Below are positions 1 to 10,751 of a stretch of DNA of 64,000 bases, in pieces. Each line of letters begins with the position of its first letter. Position 1 is the first letter of the stretch. The position numbers were made by a program, and so were the translations under genes. This DNA comes from Streptomyces sp. ICC1 (GTDB taxonomy: Bacteria > Actinomycetota > Actinomycetes > Streptomycetales > Streptomycetaceae), in assembly GCF_003287935.1 (NCBI RefSeq), contig NZ_CP030287.1, positions 1,178,001 to 1,242,000 of the forward strand, read 5' to 3'. Under the pieces are notes generated by a model. That model was not told the DNA's origin and did no database searches. It saw nothing but the letters and a program-made list of their open reading frames with translations.

Positions 1-813
1 CACGGTCCAGCGGCCCGTGCCCTTCTGCTCGGCGGCGTCGGCGACCACGTCCACGAACGGCAGGCCGGTCACGGCGTCCGTGTGGGCGAGCACCTCGGCG
101 GTGATCTCGATCAGGTACGAGTCCAGCCGGCCCTCGTTCCAGGAGCGGAAGGTCTCGGCGATCTTCGCGGGGGAGTAGCCGGCGACCTCGCGCAGCAGGT
201 GGTACGCCTCCGCGATGAGCTGCATGTCGGCGTACTCGATGCCGTTGTGGACCATCTTGACGAAGTGCCCGGCACCGTCGGGTCCCACGTGCGAGGTGCA
301 GGGCGTGCCGTCGGCGGCCTTCGCGGAGATCTTCTCCAGCAGCGGGCCGAGCGAGGCGTACGACTCCTCGGAGCCGCCCGGCATGATGCTCGGGCCGAGC
401 AGCGCGCCCTCCTCGCCGCCCGAGATGCCGACGCCCACGAAGTGCAGGCCCTGCTCGCGCAGTTCCTTCTCGCGGCGACGGGTGTCCTCGAAGTGGGCGT
501 TGCCGCCGTCGATGATGACGTCGCCCGGCTCCAGCAGCGGAGCGAACTCGCGGATCACGGCGTCGGTCGCCTCGCCGGCCTTCACCATGATGATCAGACG
601 GCGCGGGCGCTCCAGCGCGTCCACGAACTCCTTGGCGGACCCGGTGGGCACGAAGGCGCCCTCGTGCCCGAACTCCTCCACCAGCGCCGTGGTCTTGGCG
701 GCGGTGCGGTTGTGGACGGCCACGGTGAATCCGTTGCGCGCGAAGTTCCGGGCGAGGTTGCTGCCCATCACCGCGAGACCGGTGACGCCGATCTGGGCCG
801 TGCTGCTGCTCAT
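1..813 (-). CDS. gnd: 6-phosphogluconate dehydrogenase (decarboxylating), C-terminus outside the window
   Basis: Oxidises 6-phosphogluconate to ribulose-5-phosphate and CO2 with NAD(P)+ in the cytoplasmic pentose phosphate pathway. The window holds residues 1-271 and the gene runs off the left edge. Seen on the minus strand: the nucleotide-binding start GLAVMGSNLARNF, the substrate signature GISGGEEGA followed by GPSIMPGG, and the catalytic-lysine helix KMVHNGIEY. The ATG at 813 follows an AGGAG about 10 bases upstream. Pentoses catabolised by the island genes to the right enter this pathway as xylulose-5-phosphate, but nothing here shows that gnd is co-regulated with them. The family assignment is secure; coenzyme preference cannot be judged from this part. 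Confidence 0.95.
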   Translation of the reverse strand, partial: MSSSTAQIGVTGLAVMGSNLARNFARNGFTVAVHNRTAAKTTALVEEFGHEGAFVPTGSAKEFVDALERPRRLIIMVKAGEATDAVIREFAPLLEPGDVIIDGGNAHFEDTRRREKELREQGLHFVGVGISGGEEGALLGPSIMPGGSEESYASLGPLLEKISAKAADGTPCTSHVGPDGAGHFVKMVHNGIEYADMQLIAEAYHLLREVAGYSPAKIAETFRSWNEGRLDSYLIEITAEVLAHTDAVTGLPFVDVVADAAEQKGTGRWTV

Positions 814-1075
814 GGGGTGCGCTCCTGAGTGCTTCGGGGGTGCTTCGAGGGTGGTTCGGGGGTGCTTCCGTCATGCCCGCGTGGTGCGTGCGCGCGTGTG
901 GTGCGTGGCGAGTGCGCGCGTGACGCCCGCGTGCTGCTCCGACGTGCGGACGGAGCCGGGACACCGACGCTACCCCGGCGGAGATCCTTACGGCCCCCCT
1001 ACCTTTGGCGGGTAATCAACTACCGCTCGGACGTGTCTTGTTGTGGCCCTTGTCATGCCCTGGTCGCGGCGTTAA

Positions 1076-3400
<2,325 letters not shown>

Positions 3401-3420
3401 AAAAGTCACAATGCCCGACC

Positions 3421-3442
3421 AGGGGGAGCTATTCCTCCCCCT
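3421..3442. terminator. Short GC hairpin upstream of the EamA gene
   Basis: AGGGGGAG and CTCCCCCT form an 8-bp perfect stem with a 6-base loop between the divergent EamA and SDR genes. It could be a 5' leader hairpin or an operator rather than a true terminator. Confidence 0.4.
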
Positions 3443-3603
3443 ACAGGCCCCTACATTCGGTCACGCATCAGGCGTGAGGAGTAGTCCGTACGCAGTACAC
3501 GGGAGCGGGTTTGTCTTCCGATGCGGGGGATCCGTACACTAGCCCTTTTGAGGACTTCCGCAGCAGGCGGACGCGGACGAGTGATCAAGGAACGGCAGCG
3601 GGC

Positions 3604-5079
3604 ATGACGGTGACCGAAGACAGCCAGGACCACGTGCACGGCTACGGGCCGGGCATCGACCCCGACCGGCTGGCCCTCTGCCTCAGCGTGCTCGACGAGC
3701 TCGACAAGCTCGATGTCGACCACCCGGACGCCATCACCGTACGCCGCGCCACCGCCGGCCTCTACCGGACGGTCAAGCAGCGCCGCCGCCAGGACCGCCG
3801 CGCCGCCAAGACCGCCAACGACAAGGCCGTCACCGAGGCGACCGCGACCGGCTCCGCCGAGCGCATCGACGACGAGACCCAGGGCAACGCCCTGACCGCC
3901 GCCGCCAAGGGCCCGATCGCCGGGATACTGCAGCGCCCGCGCTCCTGCTACGTCTGCAAGACCCGCTACGTCGAGGTCGACGCGTTCTACCACCAGCTCT
4001 GCCAGGACTGCGCCGCCTTCAACCACGCGCGCCGCGACGCCCGCACCGACCTGACCGGCCGGCGCGCCCTGCTCACCGGCGGCCGCGCCAAGATCGGCAT
4101 GTACATCGCGCTGCGGCTGCTGCGCGACGGCGCGCACACCACCATCACCACCCGCTTCCCGGGCGACGCGATCCGCCGCTTCAAGGCGATGCCCGACAGC
4201 TCCGAGTGGCTGCACCGGCTGAAGATCGTCGGCATCGACCTGCGTGACCCGGCCCAGGTGGTCGCGCTGGCCGACTCGGTCGCCGCCGAGGGCCCGCTCG
4301 ACATCCTGATCAACAACGCCGCGCAGACCGTACGCCGCTCCCCGGGCGCCTACAGCGAGCTCGTCGCCGCCGAGAACGCCCCGCTGCCGGCCGGCGAGCT
4401 GCCGAGCTCCGAAGTCATCGGCACCTTCGGCAGCGGCACCGTCGACCGCGTCGCCGCCCTGCCCACCGGCAAGGGCGAGAAGCTCAGCGCCCAGGACATC
4501 ACCGAGCTGGCGCTCGTCTCCGGCTCCGCCTCCCTGGAGCGGATCGCCGCCGGCACCGCGATCGACGCGGGCGGCCTGGTCCCCGACCTGCACGACACCA
4601 ACAGCTGGATCCAGACGGTGTCCGAGGTGGACCCGATCGAGCTCCTCGAAGTGCAGCTCTGCAACTCCACCGCGCCGTTCATCCTGATCAGCAAGTTGCG
4701 CCCGGCTATGGCGGCCGCCGAGGCCGGCCGCAGGTACGTCGTCAACGTCTCCGCGATGGAGGGCGTCTTCAGCCGCGGCTACAAGGGCGCCGGCCACCCG
4801 CACACCAACATGGCCAAGGCCGCGCTGAACATGCTCACGCGCACCAGCGCGCAGGAGATGTTCCAGAAGGACCAGATCCTGATGACCGCCGTCGACACCG
4901 GCTGGATCACCGACGAGCGCCCGCACCCGGACAAGATCCGCCTCGCCGAGGAGGGTTTCCACGCCCCCCTCGACCTGGTCGACGGCGCGGCCCGCGTCTA
5001 CGACCCGATCGTGCGCGGCGAGCTCGGCGAGGACCTGTTCGGCGTCTTCCTGAAGGACTACGCGCCCGCCAACTGGTAG
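3604..5079 (+). CDS. SDR-like protein with a Cys4 zinc-finger insert and no catalytic Tyr in the usual place
   Basis: Predicted cytoplasmic protein of 491 residues. The N-terminal 110 residues are Arg/Lys/Ala-rich. CYVC near residue 115 and CQDC near 132 make a probable zinc-binding knuckle. From about 150 a Rossmann fold follows with the dinucleotide motif LLTGGRAKIGMY and the SDR motif NNAAQTV. The usual YxxxK active-site pair is not visible: at the expected place the sequence is HPHTNMAKAALNM, with Thr where Tyr should be. It may be a binding protein or use another residue. The start ATG 3604 has AAGGAA about 11 bases upstream; the reading frame is open further 5' without support. A strong hairpin follows the stop. 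No pathway is assigned. Confidence 0.8.
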   Translation: MTVTEDSQDHVHGYGPGIDPDRLALCLSVLDELDKLDVDHPDAITVRRATAGLYRTVKQRRRQDRRAAKTANDKAVTEATATGSAERIDDETQGNALTAAAKGPIAGILQRPRSCYVCKTRYVEVDAFYHQLCQDCAAFNHARRDARTDLTGRRALLTGGRAKIGMYIALRLLRDGAHTTITTRFPGDAIRRFKAMPDSSEWLHRLKIVGIDLRDPAQVVALADSVAAEGPLDILINNAAQTVRRSPGAYSELVAAENAPLPAGELPSSEVIGTFGSGTVDRVAALPTGKGEKLSAQDITELALVSGSASLERIAAGTAIDAGGLVPDLHDTNSWIQTVSEVDPIELLEVQLCNSTAPFILISKLRPAMAAAEAGRRYVVNVSAMEGVFSRGYKGAGHPHTNMAKAALNMLTRTSAQEMFQKDQILMTAVDTGWITDERPHPDKIRLAEEGFHAPLDLVDGAARVYDPIVRGELGEDLFGVFLKDYAPANW

Positions 5080-5121
5080 GCCGCCCGTCCTCACGCCCCC
5101 AGGTCCCCCGGACCTTCCCGT

Positions 5122-5162
5122 CGCGCCCCCGGCCCCTCCTTCCGAGAGGGGCCGGGGGCGCG
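5122..5162. terminator. Strong bidirectional hairpin terminator
   Basis: A perfect 17-bp GC-rich stem (5122-5138 with 5146-5162) and a 7-base loop lie between the convergent SDR gene and the HD-like gene. Confidence 0.8.
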
Positions 5163-5168
5163 CCGCGT

Positions 5169-5603
5169 TCAACCCGTTCGGTCGTACGCCCCCGCCGCGA
5201 CCAGTTCCAGTACCGGGCGCCAGTCCTCGAGCACGCCCGCTTCCGGGCCGCTGCCCCGGCCGGTGTCGACCGCCAGCCTCAGGGCCTCGACGTCGGCGCC
5301 GGCGTCCGCGGGCGTTCCGGCGTCCGCGGGCGCTCCGGGACCCGGCGCTCCGGGACCCGGCGCCTGCAGCCGTACCAGCCGGGCCACCCGCTCGCCCAGG
5401 AGCGGGCGCAGCGCGCGCGCCGTAGGCTCGGCCCGACCCAGACCGTGCACCAGCCCGGCGACCTGGAGCTCCTTGTCGAAGGGGTGCGAGCGGCGCAGCG
5501 ACGCCGCCGTGCGGAGCCCGTGGCCCGCCGCATGGCCGGCCAGCAGCAGATCCATCAGTTCCTCGACGCTTCCGACGACCGTCGGCACCTCGGACCCCGC
5601 CAC
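5169..5603 (-). CDS. Small degenerate HD-domain-like protein
   Basis: About 144 residues. The central part, GHAAGHGL then DKELQVAGLVHGLGR, looks like HD-domain hydrolases and oxygenases (DKELQxAxLLHDIGH), but the metal-binding HD pair reads HG, so the usual metal site is damaged. The C-terminal half contains tandem short repeats (PGPGAPGPGAP and ADAGTPADAG) that look like recent DNA duplications. GTG 5603 is chosen because GGAGGGAG precedes it; an upstream GTG at 5636 lacks such a site. The activity is unknown; it may be a non-catalytic relic. Confidence 0.65.
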   Translation of the reverse strand: MAGSEVPTVVGSVEELMDLLLAGHAAGHGLRTAASLRRSHPFDKELQVAGLVHGLGRAEPTARALRPLLGERVARLVRLQAPGPGAPGPGAPADAGTPADAGADVEALRLAVDTGRGSGPEAGVLEDWRPVLELVAAGAYDRTG

Positions 5604-5895
5604 TGACGCTCCCTCCGTCGCCCGACCGCATTTCACCCGTACGGCGCCGTCGAGCAGATCAGCCGTCCGTGGCGTACCGCCGTACGACTTACTGAATTCG
5701 CGGCGAAAACAAGCGGTCCAGCGTGGATTTTACCTTTCCATCGAGCGGGGGTCCGCTCATATGTGTACTGTGATCCGCATGAGAGCCCTACCCGGGCACT
5801 CGCTCCACCAAGGCGCCACCGCGTCCGGAAGCCCTTTATTCCTGTACCGGCTCGCGGTCCCGCCTGCCGGGTTACGCGACACAAAGGAGTGCGCG

Positions 5896-6072
5896 GTGAC
5901 ACCAGAACTGACGAAGACCGACCAGGCACCGAGAGAACGTACGGGGTCGAGGAGCAGCAAGCGCCCCGAGACGCTCGGCAACCTGGAGGTCTGGGCCCGG
6001 TCCGCCCCGATCCGCCTCGCGGGTTACGAGGACGACCTCGCTGAGCCGCACATCCTGCCCGGCATCGACTAG
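5896..6072 (+). CDS. Small acidic-tailed peptide of unknown function
   Basis: A 58-residue reading frame starting GTG 5896 behind a good AAAGGAG site. The N-terminal half is charged (TKTDQAPRERTGSRSSKRP). The C-terminal half is hydrophobic and acidic, reading LEVWARSAPIRLAGYEDD and ending EPHILPGID. The layout of a polar leader and a distinct C-terminal segment recalls ribosomal peptide precursors, but there is no Cys and no maturation enzyme next to it, so I do not assign that role. A longer version from ATG 5761 is possible but lacks a comparable ribosome binding site. An imperfect terminator hairpin follows at 6099-6128. Confidence 0.6.
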   Translation: MTPELTKTDQAPRERTGSRSSKRPETLGNLEVWARSAPIRLAGYEDDLAEPHILPGID

Positions 6073-6098
6073 CCGCCGCAGTTCGAAGGCCTCTCCGG

Positions 6099-6128
6099 GC
6101 CCCCGCGCCGACGATCGGCGGCGGGGGC
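6099..6128 (+). terminator. Hairpin after the small peptide gene
   Basis: GCCCCCGC...GCGGGGGC with one internal mismatch, about 27 bases after the stop of the 58-residue gene. Confidence 0.55.
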
Positions 6129-6220
6129 TCGGAAGTTCCCCGAAGCCGTACGCCGTCGGCGTCATCGCTGTGGGCGATCACGGGTTACGCACCCCCCGCG
6201 CACCGGGCACGCTGATCCAC

Positions 6221-7204
6221 ATGAAGCTGCTGATGCTGGGTGGGACCGAATTCGTCGGGCGCGCGATCACCGAAGACGCCCAGAGCCGCGGGTGGGAAGT
6301 GACGGTCTTCCACCGCGGGCACCACGCGCCCCCGCCGGGCACCAAGGCCCTGCACGGGGACCGCACCGCCCCCGACGGCCTGGCCGCCCTCGCCGAGGGG
6401 GAGTGGGACCTCGTCGCCGACACCTGGGGCGGAGCCCCCAGCGCCGTGCGCGACAGCGCCCGGCTGCTCGCCGGCCGGACCGGCCGGTACGCCTACATAT
6501 CCAGCCGGTCGGTGTACTCCTACCCGGCCCCCGCCGGGCTCGACGAGGACGGCCCGCTCGTCGAGGGCTCGCCCGACGCAGAAGCCACCGACTACGCGCA
6601 GGACAAGCGCGGCGCCGAGATCGCCGCGGTGGACGCCTTCGGCGACCGCGCCCTGCTGGTCCGCGCCGGGCTCATCCTCGGCCCGTACGAGAACGTCGGC
6701 CGGCTGCCCTGGTGGCTGAACCGCACCGCGCGGGGCGGCCCCACGCTCGCCCCCGGCCGGCCCGGCCTCCCGCTCCAGTACGTCGACGTGCGGGACCTGG
6801 CGCGCTGGACCCTGGACGCGGCCGAAGCAGGGCTCGGCGGCCCGTACAACCTCGTGTCACCGGTCGGCCACGCCACGATGGGCAGCCTCCTCGAGGCCTG
6901 CGCGGCGGTGACCGGCGGCGCCGCGGAGCTGCGCTGGACCGAGCAGGCCCGGATCGAGGAAGCCGGCGTGGAACCCTGGACCGAGCTGCCGATCTGGGTC
7001 CACGAGGGCGAGCAGCACGACTTCATGTTCGGCGGGGACGTCGGCAAGGCGCTGGCGGCGGGCCTGAAGTGCCGGCCGGTCGAGGAGACCGTAGCCGACA
7101 CCTGGACCTGGCTCCAGGAGCTGGGCGGAGTGGCCCCGCAGCGCCCCGACCGGCCGTCCAAGGGCATATCGCCGCAGCAGGAGGCCGCCCTACTCGGCCT
7201 CTGA
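6221..7204 (+). CDS. NAD(P)-dependent epimerase/dehydratase-like (extended SDR) protein
   Basis: Cytoplasmic protein of 327 residues. The N-terminus MKLLMLGGTEFVGRAI is the Rossmann GGxxFxG dinucleotide site. YISSRSVYSYP and the later DYAQDKRGAE supply the Ser and a YxxxK-like pair (YAQDK), so the fold and active site look intact. Homologous proteins act on nucleotide sugars, isoflavone-like substrates or RNA; the sequence alone does not decide. ATG 6221 is preferred because the conserved fold begins there, although no clear ribosome binding site precedes it, so the mRNA may be leaderless. The last 15 bases overlap the convergent LMF-like gene. Confidence 0.85.
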   Translation: MKLLMLGGTEFVGRAITEDAQSRGWEVTVFHRGHHAPPPGTKALHGDRTAPDGLAALAEGEWDLVADTWGGAPSAVRDSARLLAGRTGRYAYISSRSVYSYPAPAGLDEDGPLVEGSPDAEATDYAQDKRGAEIAAVDAFGDRALLVRAGLILGPYENVGRLPWWLNRTARGGPTLAPGRPGLPLQYVDVRDLARWTLDAAEAGLGGPYNLVSPVGHATMGSLLEACAAVTGGAAELRWTEQARIEEAGVEPWTELPIWVHEGEQHDFMFGGDVGKALAAGLKCRPVEETVADTWTWLQELGGVAPQRPDRPSKGISPQQEAALLGL

Positions 7205-8698
7205 GGCCCCCGGAGGTCCTGACGGCCCCGCCCGGCCGCCGTGGGAGCCGGGCGCGGCCGCGAGCCGGGTCGGCGGCATGTACTCGCGGACCAGCGTCCG
7301 GTGCCACCAGGCGCCCGTTTCGCGGAGCTCGCGCCAGGTGGTGAAGCGGTAGCGGTACAGCCGGGCCCGGACGTACCGCGGCGGGGCGTCCGGGAAGGGG
7401 TTGTGGCGGATCAGCCGCAAGGTGTCCCGGTCGCCCGCCAGCAGCCGCTCCACGAACGGCCCGAACCAGTCCCGTGCGTAGTCGGGGGAGAGCGCCGCGA
7501 ACCACATGAGCCAGTCCAGGCGCAGGTGGTACGGGGCGAACTGGCGCGGCGTGCGGCGCACGTCGCCCGGCTTCCCCTTGAATCCGTACTCCCGCCAGGC
7601 GCCGTCCACGGCGGGCACCCGGTCGGCGGTGCCCTCCACCACCACCTCCTCGCGGATCCGGCCCACCGTGCCGAACGCCCCGTAGGAGTTGACCAGGTGG
7701 AGGGGGTCGAAGGACCGGTTCATCACCTGGCGGCGCGACAGCATGTTGGCCACCGGGTGCCGGCTGAGCACCAGCACCAGTGCGGTCAGCGCGCAGACCA
7801 GGACCGCGTACCAGAGCGGCCCCTCCCGGTGGGCGGCCTCCGGCGGCCTCCCCGCGTCCGCACCGGGCACGGGGAGCCAGGACAGCCGCGTGAAGTCGAC
7901 GGCCGGGACGGCGAGCGCGATCGTCAGCCAGTTCAGCCAGGCGAAGTTCCCGGACAGCACCAGCCACAGCTGTGTCGCCACGATCGCCAGGGCCGCGTAC
8001 GAGGCCACCGGCTGCGGGGCGAACAGCAGCACCGGGACGACCAGCTGGGTCACGTGGTTGGCGGCGCACTCCATCCGGTGCACCGGCTTCGGCAGATGGT
8101 GGAAGAACCAGCTCAGCGGCCCGGGCATCGGCTGCGTCTCGTGATGGAAGTACAGGCAGGTGAGCTTGCGCCAGCAGGCGTCGCCCCGCATCTTGATCAG
8201 CCCCGCGCCGAACTCGACCCGGAAGACCGCCCAGCGCAGCAGCCACAGCACCAGCACGGGCGGCCCGGTCCGCGCGTTGCCGAGGAAGACGGCCAGGAAG
8301 CCCGCCTCGAGGAGCAGCGACTCCCAGCCGAAGGAGTACCAGGTCTGCCCCACGTTCACGATGGACAGGTAGAGCAGCCACAGCACCGCCCACATCGCCA
8401 TCGCCGCGCCGAGCGGCACGGCGTCCCCGGCCCCCGCCGCGAGCGCCGCCGCGAGCGCCGCCCCCGTCCAGGCGCAGGCGGCGAAGAACCGGTCGGAGTA
8501 GTGCAGCCGGAACAGGCTCGGGGCGCGCCGCGGCGGCACGTGCCGCACGTGCCGCGGCACGGGCAGCATGCCGTGCGCCCCGATCAGTGCCCGGAACTGC
8601 AGGGCGGCCCCGGCGAAGGCGGCGAGGTAGACGCCGGCCAGGGCCCGCTGGAAGATCAGCCGACCCAGCCAGTATTCGGGCGCCGTGAACCAGTCCAT
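7190..8698 (-). CDS. Lipase maturation factor (LMF)-like membrane protein
   Basis: A 502-residue polytopic membrane protein with several hydrophobic helices. It has family hallmarks such as FGWESLLLEAGFLAVFLG, RVEFGAGLIKMRGD, CLYFHHETQPMPGP and, near the C-terminus, WWHRTLVREYMPP. Eukaryotic LMF1 helps secreted lipases fold; the role of the bacterial relatives is not established. The ATG at 8698 has GAGGGG next to it and begins MDWFTAPEYWLGR, where the family similarity starts; longer upstream frames are unsupported. The divergent neighbour is a DUF6777 lipoprotein. Confidence 0.85.
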   Translation of the reverse strand: MDWFTAPEYWLGRLIFQRALAGVYLAAFAGAALQFRALIGAHGMLPVPRHVRHVPPRRAPSLFRLHYSDRFFAACAWTGAALAAALAAGAGDAVPLGAAMAMWAVLWLLYLSIVNVGQTWYSFGWESLLLEAGFLAVFLGNARTGPPVLVLWLLRWAVFRVEFGAGLIKMRGDACWRKLTCLYFHHETQPMPGPLSWFFHHLPKPVHRMECAANHVTQLVVPVLLFAPQPVASYAALAIVATQLWLVLSGNFAWLNWLTIALAVPAVDFTRLSWLPVPGADAGRPPEAAHREGPLWYAVLVCALTALVLVLSRHPVANMLSRRQVMNRSFDPLHLVNSYGAFGTVGRIREEVVVEGTADRVPAVDGAWREYGFKGKPGDVRRTPRQFAPYHLRLDWLMWFAALSPDYARDWFGPFVERLLAGDRDTLRLIRHNPFPDAPPRYVRARLYRYRFTTWRELRETGAWWHRTLVREYMPPTRLAAAPGSHGGRAGPSGPPGASEAE

Positions 8699-8867
8699 CC
8701 CCTCGAGTATCCGGCGCGGCCGCTGCCCGCGGCCACCCCGGGGGACCGGCCCAGAGGGTGTCTTGAGCATGTTGACGGCGGGGTGGCCCGCGCGTTCCCC
8801 CGGTTGCGGGGGCCGCCCGCATGCGGCAGACAAGAGGGAGCAACCGGGGCGAAAAGGGAGATGCAAC

Positions 8868-9806
8868 GTGCACGCACCGACACCTCGTCAGGCGCCGCGT
8901 CGTCACGCACCGGCCCGTGCGGCCCTCTTCACCGTCCTCGGACTGCTCGCCGCGGCCTGCGGGGCCTCCGGCGACGAGGGGCAGACCAAGGGCCCCGCCG
9001 CCGAGAGCCAGGAGGTCCACCTCCAGCCCGTGGCCTCGGCAGGCCCCGATCCCTTCACGACCTCCTCCGCCACCGGCGAGTCGGCACCCGTCCAGCCCCC
9101 GCTGCCCAACGCGACCGGCCGGGGCATCCGTACCGTCAACGCGGCCACCCCCGGCCTGTACGGCGGAACGCAGCGTCTCGGAAGCTGCGACGTCGAGGCG
9201 CAGGTCCAGTCCCTCACCGAGGACGACGCCAAGGCCCGGGCCTTCGCCCAGGCCGCCCAGGTGGAGCAGGAGGGCATCCCCGAGTTCCTGCGCGGTCTCA
9301 CCCCGGTGGTGCTGCGCGCCGACACCCGGGTGACCAACCACGGCTTCGCCGGCGGCGGCCCGACCGCCTTCCAGTCCGTCCTGCAGGCGGGCACCGCCGT
9401 CCTCGTGGACGGCCACGGAATGCCCCGCGTCCGCTGCGCCTGCGGAAACCCGCTGCTCGCACCGCGTGCGGCCAAGGGCGCCCCGGTGCTCAAGGGCGAC
9501 GCCTGGGCGGGCTACCAGCCCGCCCAGGTCGTCGTCATCGAACCGACCGTGCAGGTGATCAACAACCTGGTCATCGTCAACATGGCCGACAACACCTGGC
9601 TCGAGCGCAAGACCGGCGACGACGGCGCCCAGGACCGCGCGCCCCAGGTGCCGCCGCCCTTCGACCCGGCCGCCGGCATCCCCGCCGGACCCGCGACCCC
9701 GCCCGGGACGACGCCCGCCGATCCCTGCCCGACCCCGGACAGCAACAGCCTCGCCCGCACCGCGCCGCCCACGCCGCCCGGCACCTCCAGCCTGGTCGGC
9801 AGCTGA
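8868..9806 (+). CDS. DUF6777-domain lipoprotein
   Basis: A 312-residue exported lipoprotein. The signal peptide ends in the lipobox LLAAAC, so the Cys would be lipidated and the protein anchored outside the membrane. The domain starts at DPFTTSSA, with the typical TPGLYGGTQRLGSCDVEAQ segment, GPTAFQSVLQAGTAVLVD, and the Cys pair in VRCACGNPL. The C-terminal 70 residues are Pro/Thr-rich. GTG 8868 has AAAGGGAG seven bases upstream. The function of DUF6777 is unknown to me. The 3' end overlaps the remnant of a minus-strand secreted-protein gene. Confidence 0.85.
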   Translation: MHAPTPRQAPRRHAPARAALFTVLGLLAAACGASGDEGQTKGPAAESQEVHLQPVASAGPDPFTTSSATGESAPVQPPLPNATGRGIRTVNAATPGLYGGTQRLGSCDVEAQVQSLTEDDAKARAFAQAAQVEQEGIPEFLRGLTPVVLRADTRVTNHGFAGGGPTAFQSVLQAGTAVLVDGHGMPRVRCACGNPLLAPRAAKGAPVLKGDAWAGYQPAQVVVIEPTVQVINNLVIVNMADNTWLERKTGDDGAQDRAPQVPPPFDPAAGIPAGPATPPGTTPADPCPTPDSNSLARTAPPTPPGTSSLVGS

Positions 9807-9884
9807 AAATGTTGATAAGAGGCCGGCCAAAGCTCGTGTTGTTAGCGCTAACAAGACTGCGGTCGATGCGACCAGGCGTTTCAC
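9798..9884 (-). pseudogene. Decapitated start of a secreted-protein gene (signal peptide only)
   Basis: On the minus strand, GAGGAGACGCC is followed by a GTG at 9884 and 29 codons reading VKRLVASTAVLLALTT, then RALAGLLSTFSAA. This is a normal Sec signal peptide with an AlaXAla-type end. After that the frame runs antisense to the DUF6777 gene, so the mature part is missing. It lies 36 bases after the stop of bxlG and would be the next gene of that operon. It uses two TTA codons and other codons rare in this genome. A perfect lac-like operator (9839-9854) sits inside the signal-peptide codons. Confidence 0.6.
9839..9854. promoter_or_regulatory. Perfect lac-like operator TTGTTAGCGCTAACAA, orphan position
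   Basis: A 16-bp perfect palindrome identical to the site upstream of the GH62 gene at 47888. Here it lies between two convergent 3' ends and inside a truncated signal-peptide frame, with no intact gene downstream on either strand. Confidence 0.7.
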
Positions 9885-9920
9885 GGCGTCTCCTCGGGGG
9901 TGGAGGTCACACGGGGCGGG

Positions 9921-10751
9921 TCAGCCCTTGGTGGCGCCCGCTGTCAGTCCGCCGATCAGCTGCCGCTCGGCGACGGCGTAGAAGGCGAGGGCGGGGACCA
10001 TGGCGAGCACGATGTAGGCGAGGACGAGTGCGTAGTCGGTCGAGTACTGGCCCTGGAACTGCTGGACGCCGACCGGGATCGTCTGCCATTGGGGGTCGTT
10101 GAACACCAGCAGCGGCAGGAAGAAGTTGTTCCAGCTCGCGACGATCGCGAGCACCGAGACCGTGCCGAGCGCCGGACGTGCCATCGGCAGCAGGATCTTC
10201 CAGAAGAAGCGGAACTTGCCGCAGCCGTCCATGACGGCCGCCTCCTCTACCTCTGCGGGGATGGTCCGGAAGAACCCGCGCAGAATGATGATCGTCATCG
10301 GGAGCCCGAAGGCCGCCTGCGGGAGGATCACTCCGAGCGGGTTGTCGAGCAGGTCGAAGTTGCGCAGCAGCAGGAACAGCGGCAGGACGGCCACCGCGAA
10401 CGGGAACATGAGCCCGATCGTGAACAGCGTGTAGAACAGCTCTCTGCCCCGGAAGGCGTAGCGGGCCAGTACGAACGCCGCCATCGCGGAGACCGCCACC
10501 GTGCAGCATGCCGTGCCGATCGCGATGCCCGCGCTGTTGGCGATCTGCCGCCAGAACATTCCGTCGCCGAGGATGCCGGTGTAATTGCCGGTCTTCCAGT
10601 GCTCGGGCAGCCCGAACGGGTTGGTCGTCAGCTCGCCGGTGCTCTTGAACCCGGAGATCACCGCGTAGACCAGCGGCACGACGACGAACGCGCCGATCAG
10701 CCAGACCACGGCGTGCAGCGACAGACCGCGGGCCGTTCTGCGGGCGTTCAC
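9921..10751 (-). CDS. bxlG: Sugar ABC importer permease, MalG/BxlG-like
   Basis: A 276-residue inner-membrane permease of a CUT1 (oligosaccharide) importer with six predicted helices. The EAA loop that contacts the ATPase reads EEAAVMDGCGKFRFFWKILL. It is the third gene of an SBP-permease-permease operon and overlaps bxlF by 4 bases. The cluster order and the adjacent LacI regulator and GH3 beta-xylosidase match the bxlEFG/bxlR/bxlA layout described in Streptomyces, so xylobiose or a similar xylo-oligosaccharide is the likely substrate (inference). No ATPase is encoded in the cluster, so a shared one such as MsiK must come from elsewhere. Confidence 0.85.
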   Translation of the reverse strand: MNARRTARGLSLHAVVWLIGAFVVVPLVYAVISGFKSTGELTTNPFGLPEHWKTGNYTGILGDGMFWRQIANSAGIAIGTACCTVAVSAMAAFVLARYAFRGRELFYTLFTIGLMFPFAVAVLPLFLLLRNFDLLDNPLGVILPQAAFGLPMTIIILRGFFRTIPAEVEEAAVMDGCGKFRFFWKILLPMARPALGTVSVLAIVASWNNFFLPLLVFNDPQWQTIPVGVQQFQGQYSTDYALVLAYIVLAMVPALAFYAVAERQLIGGLTAGATKG

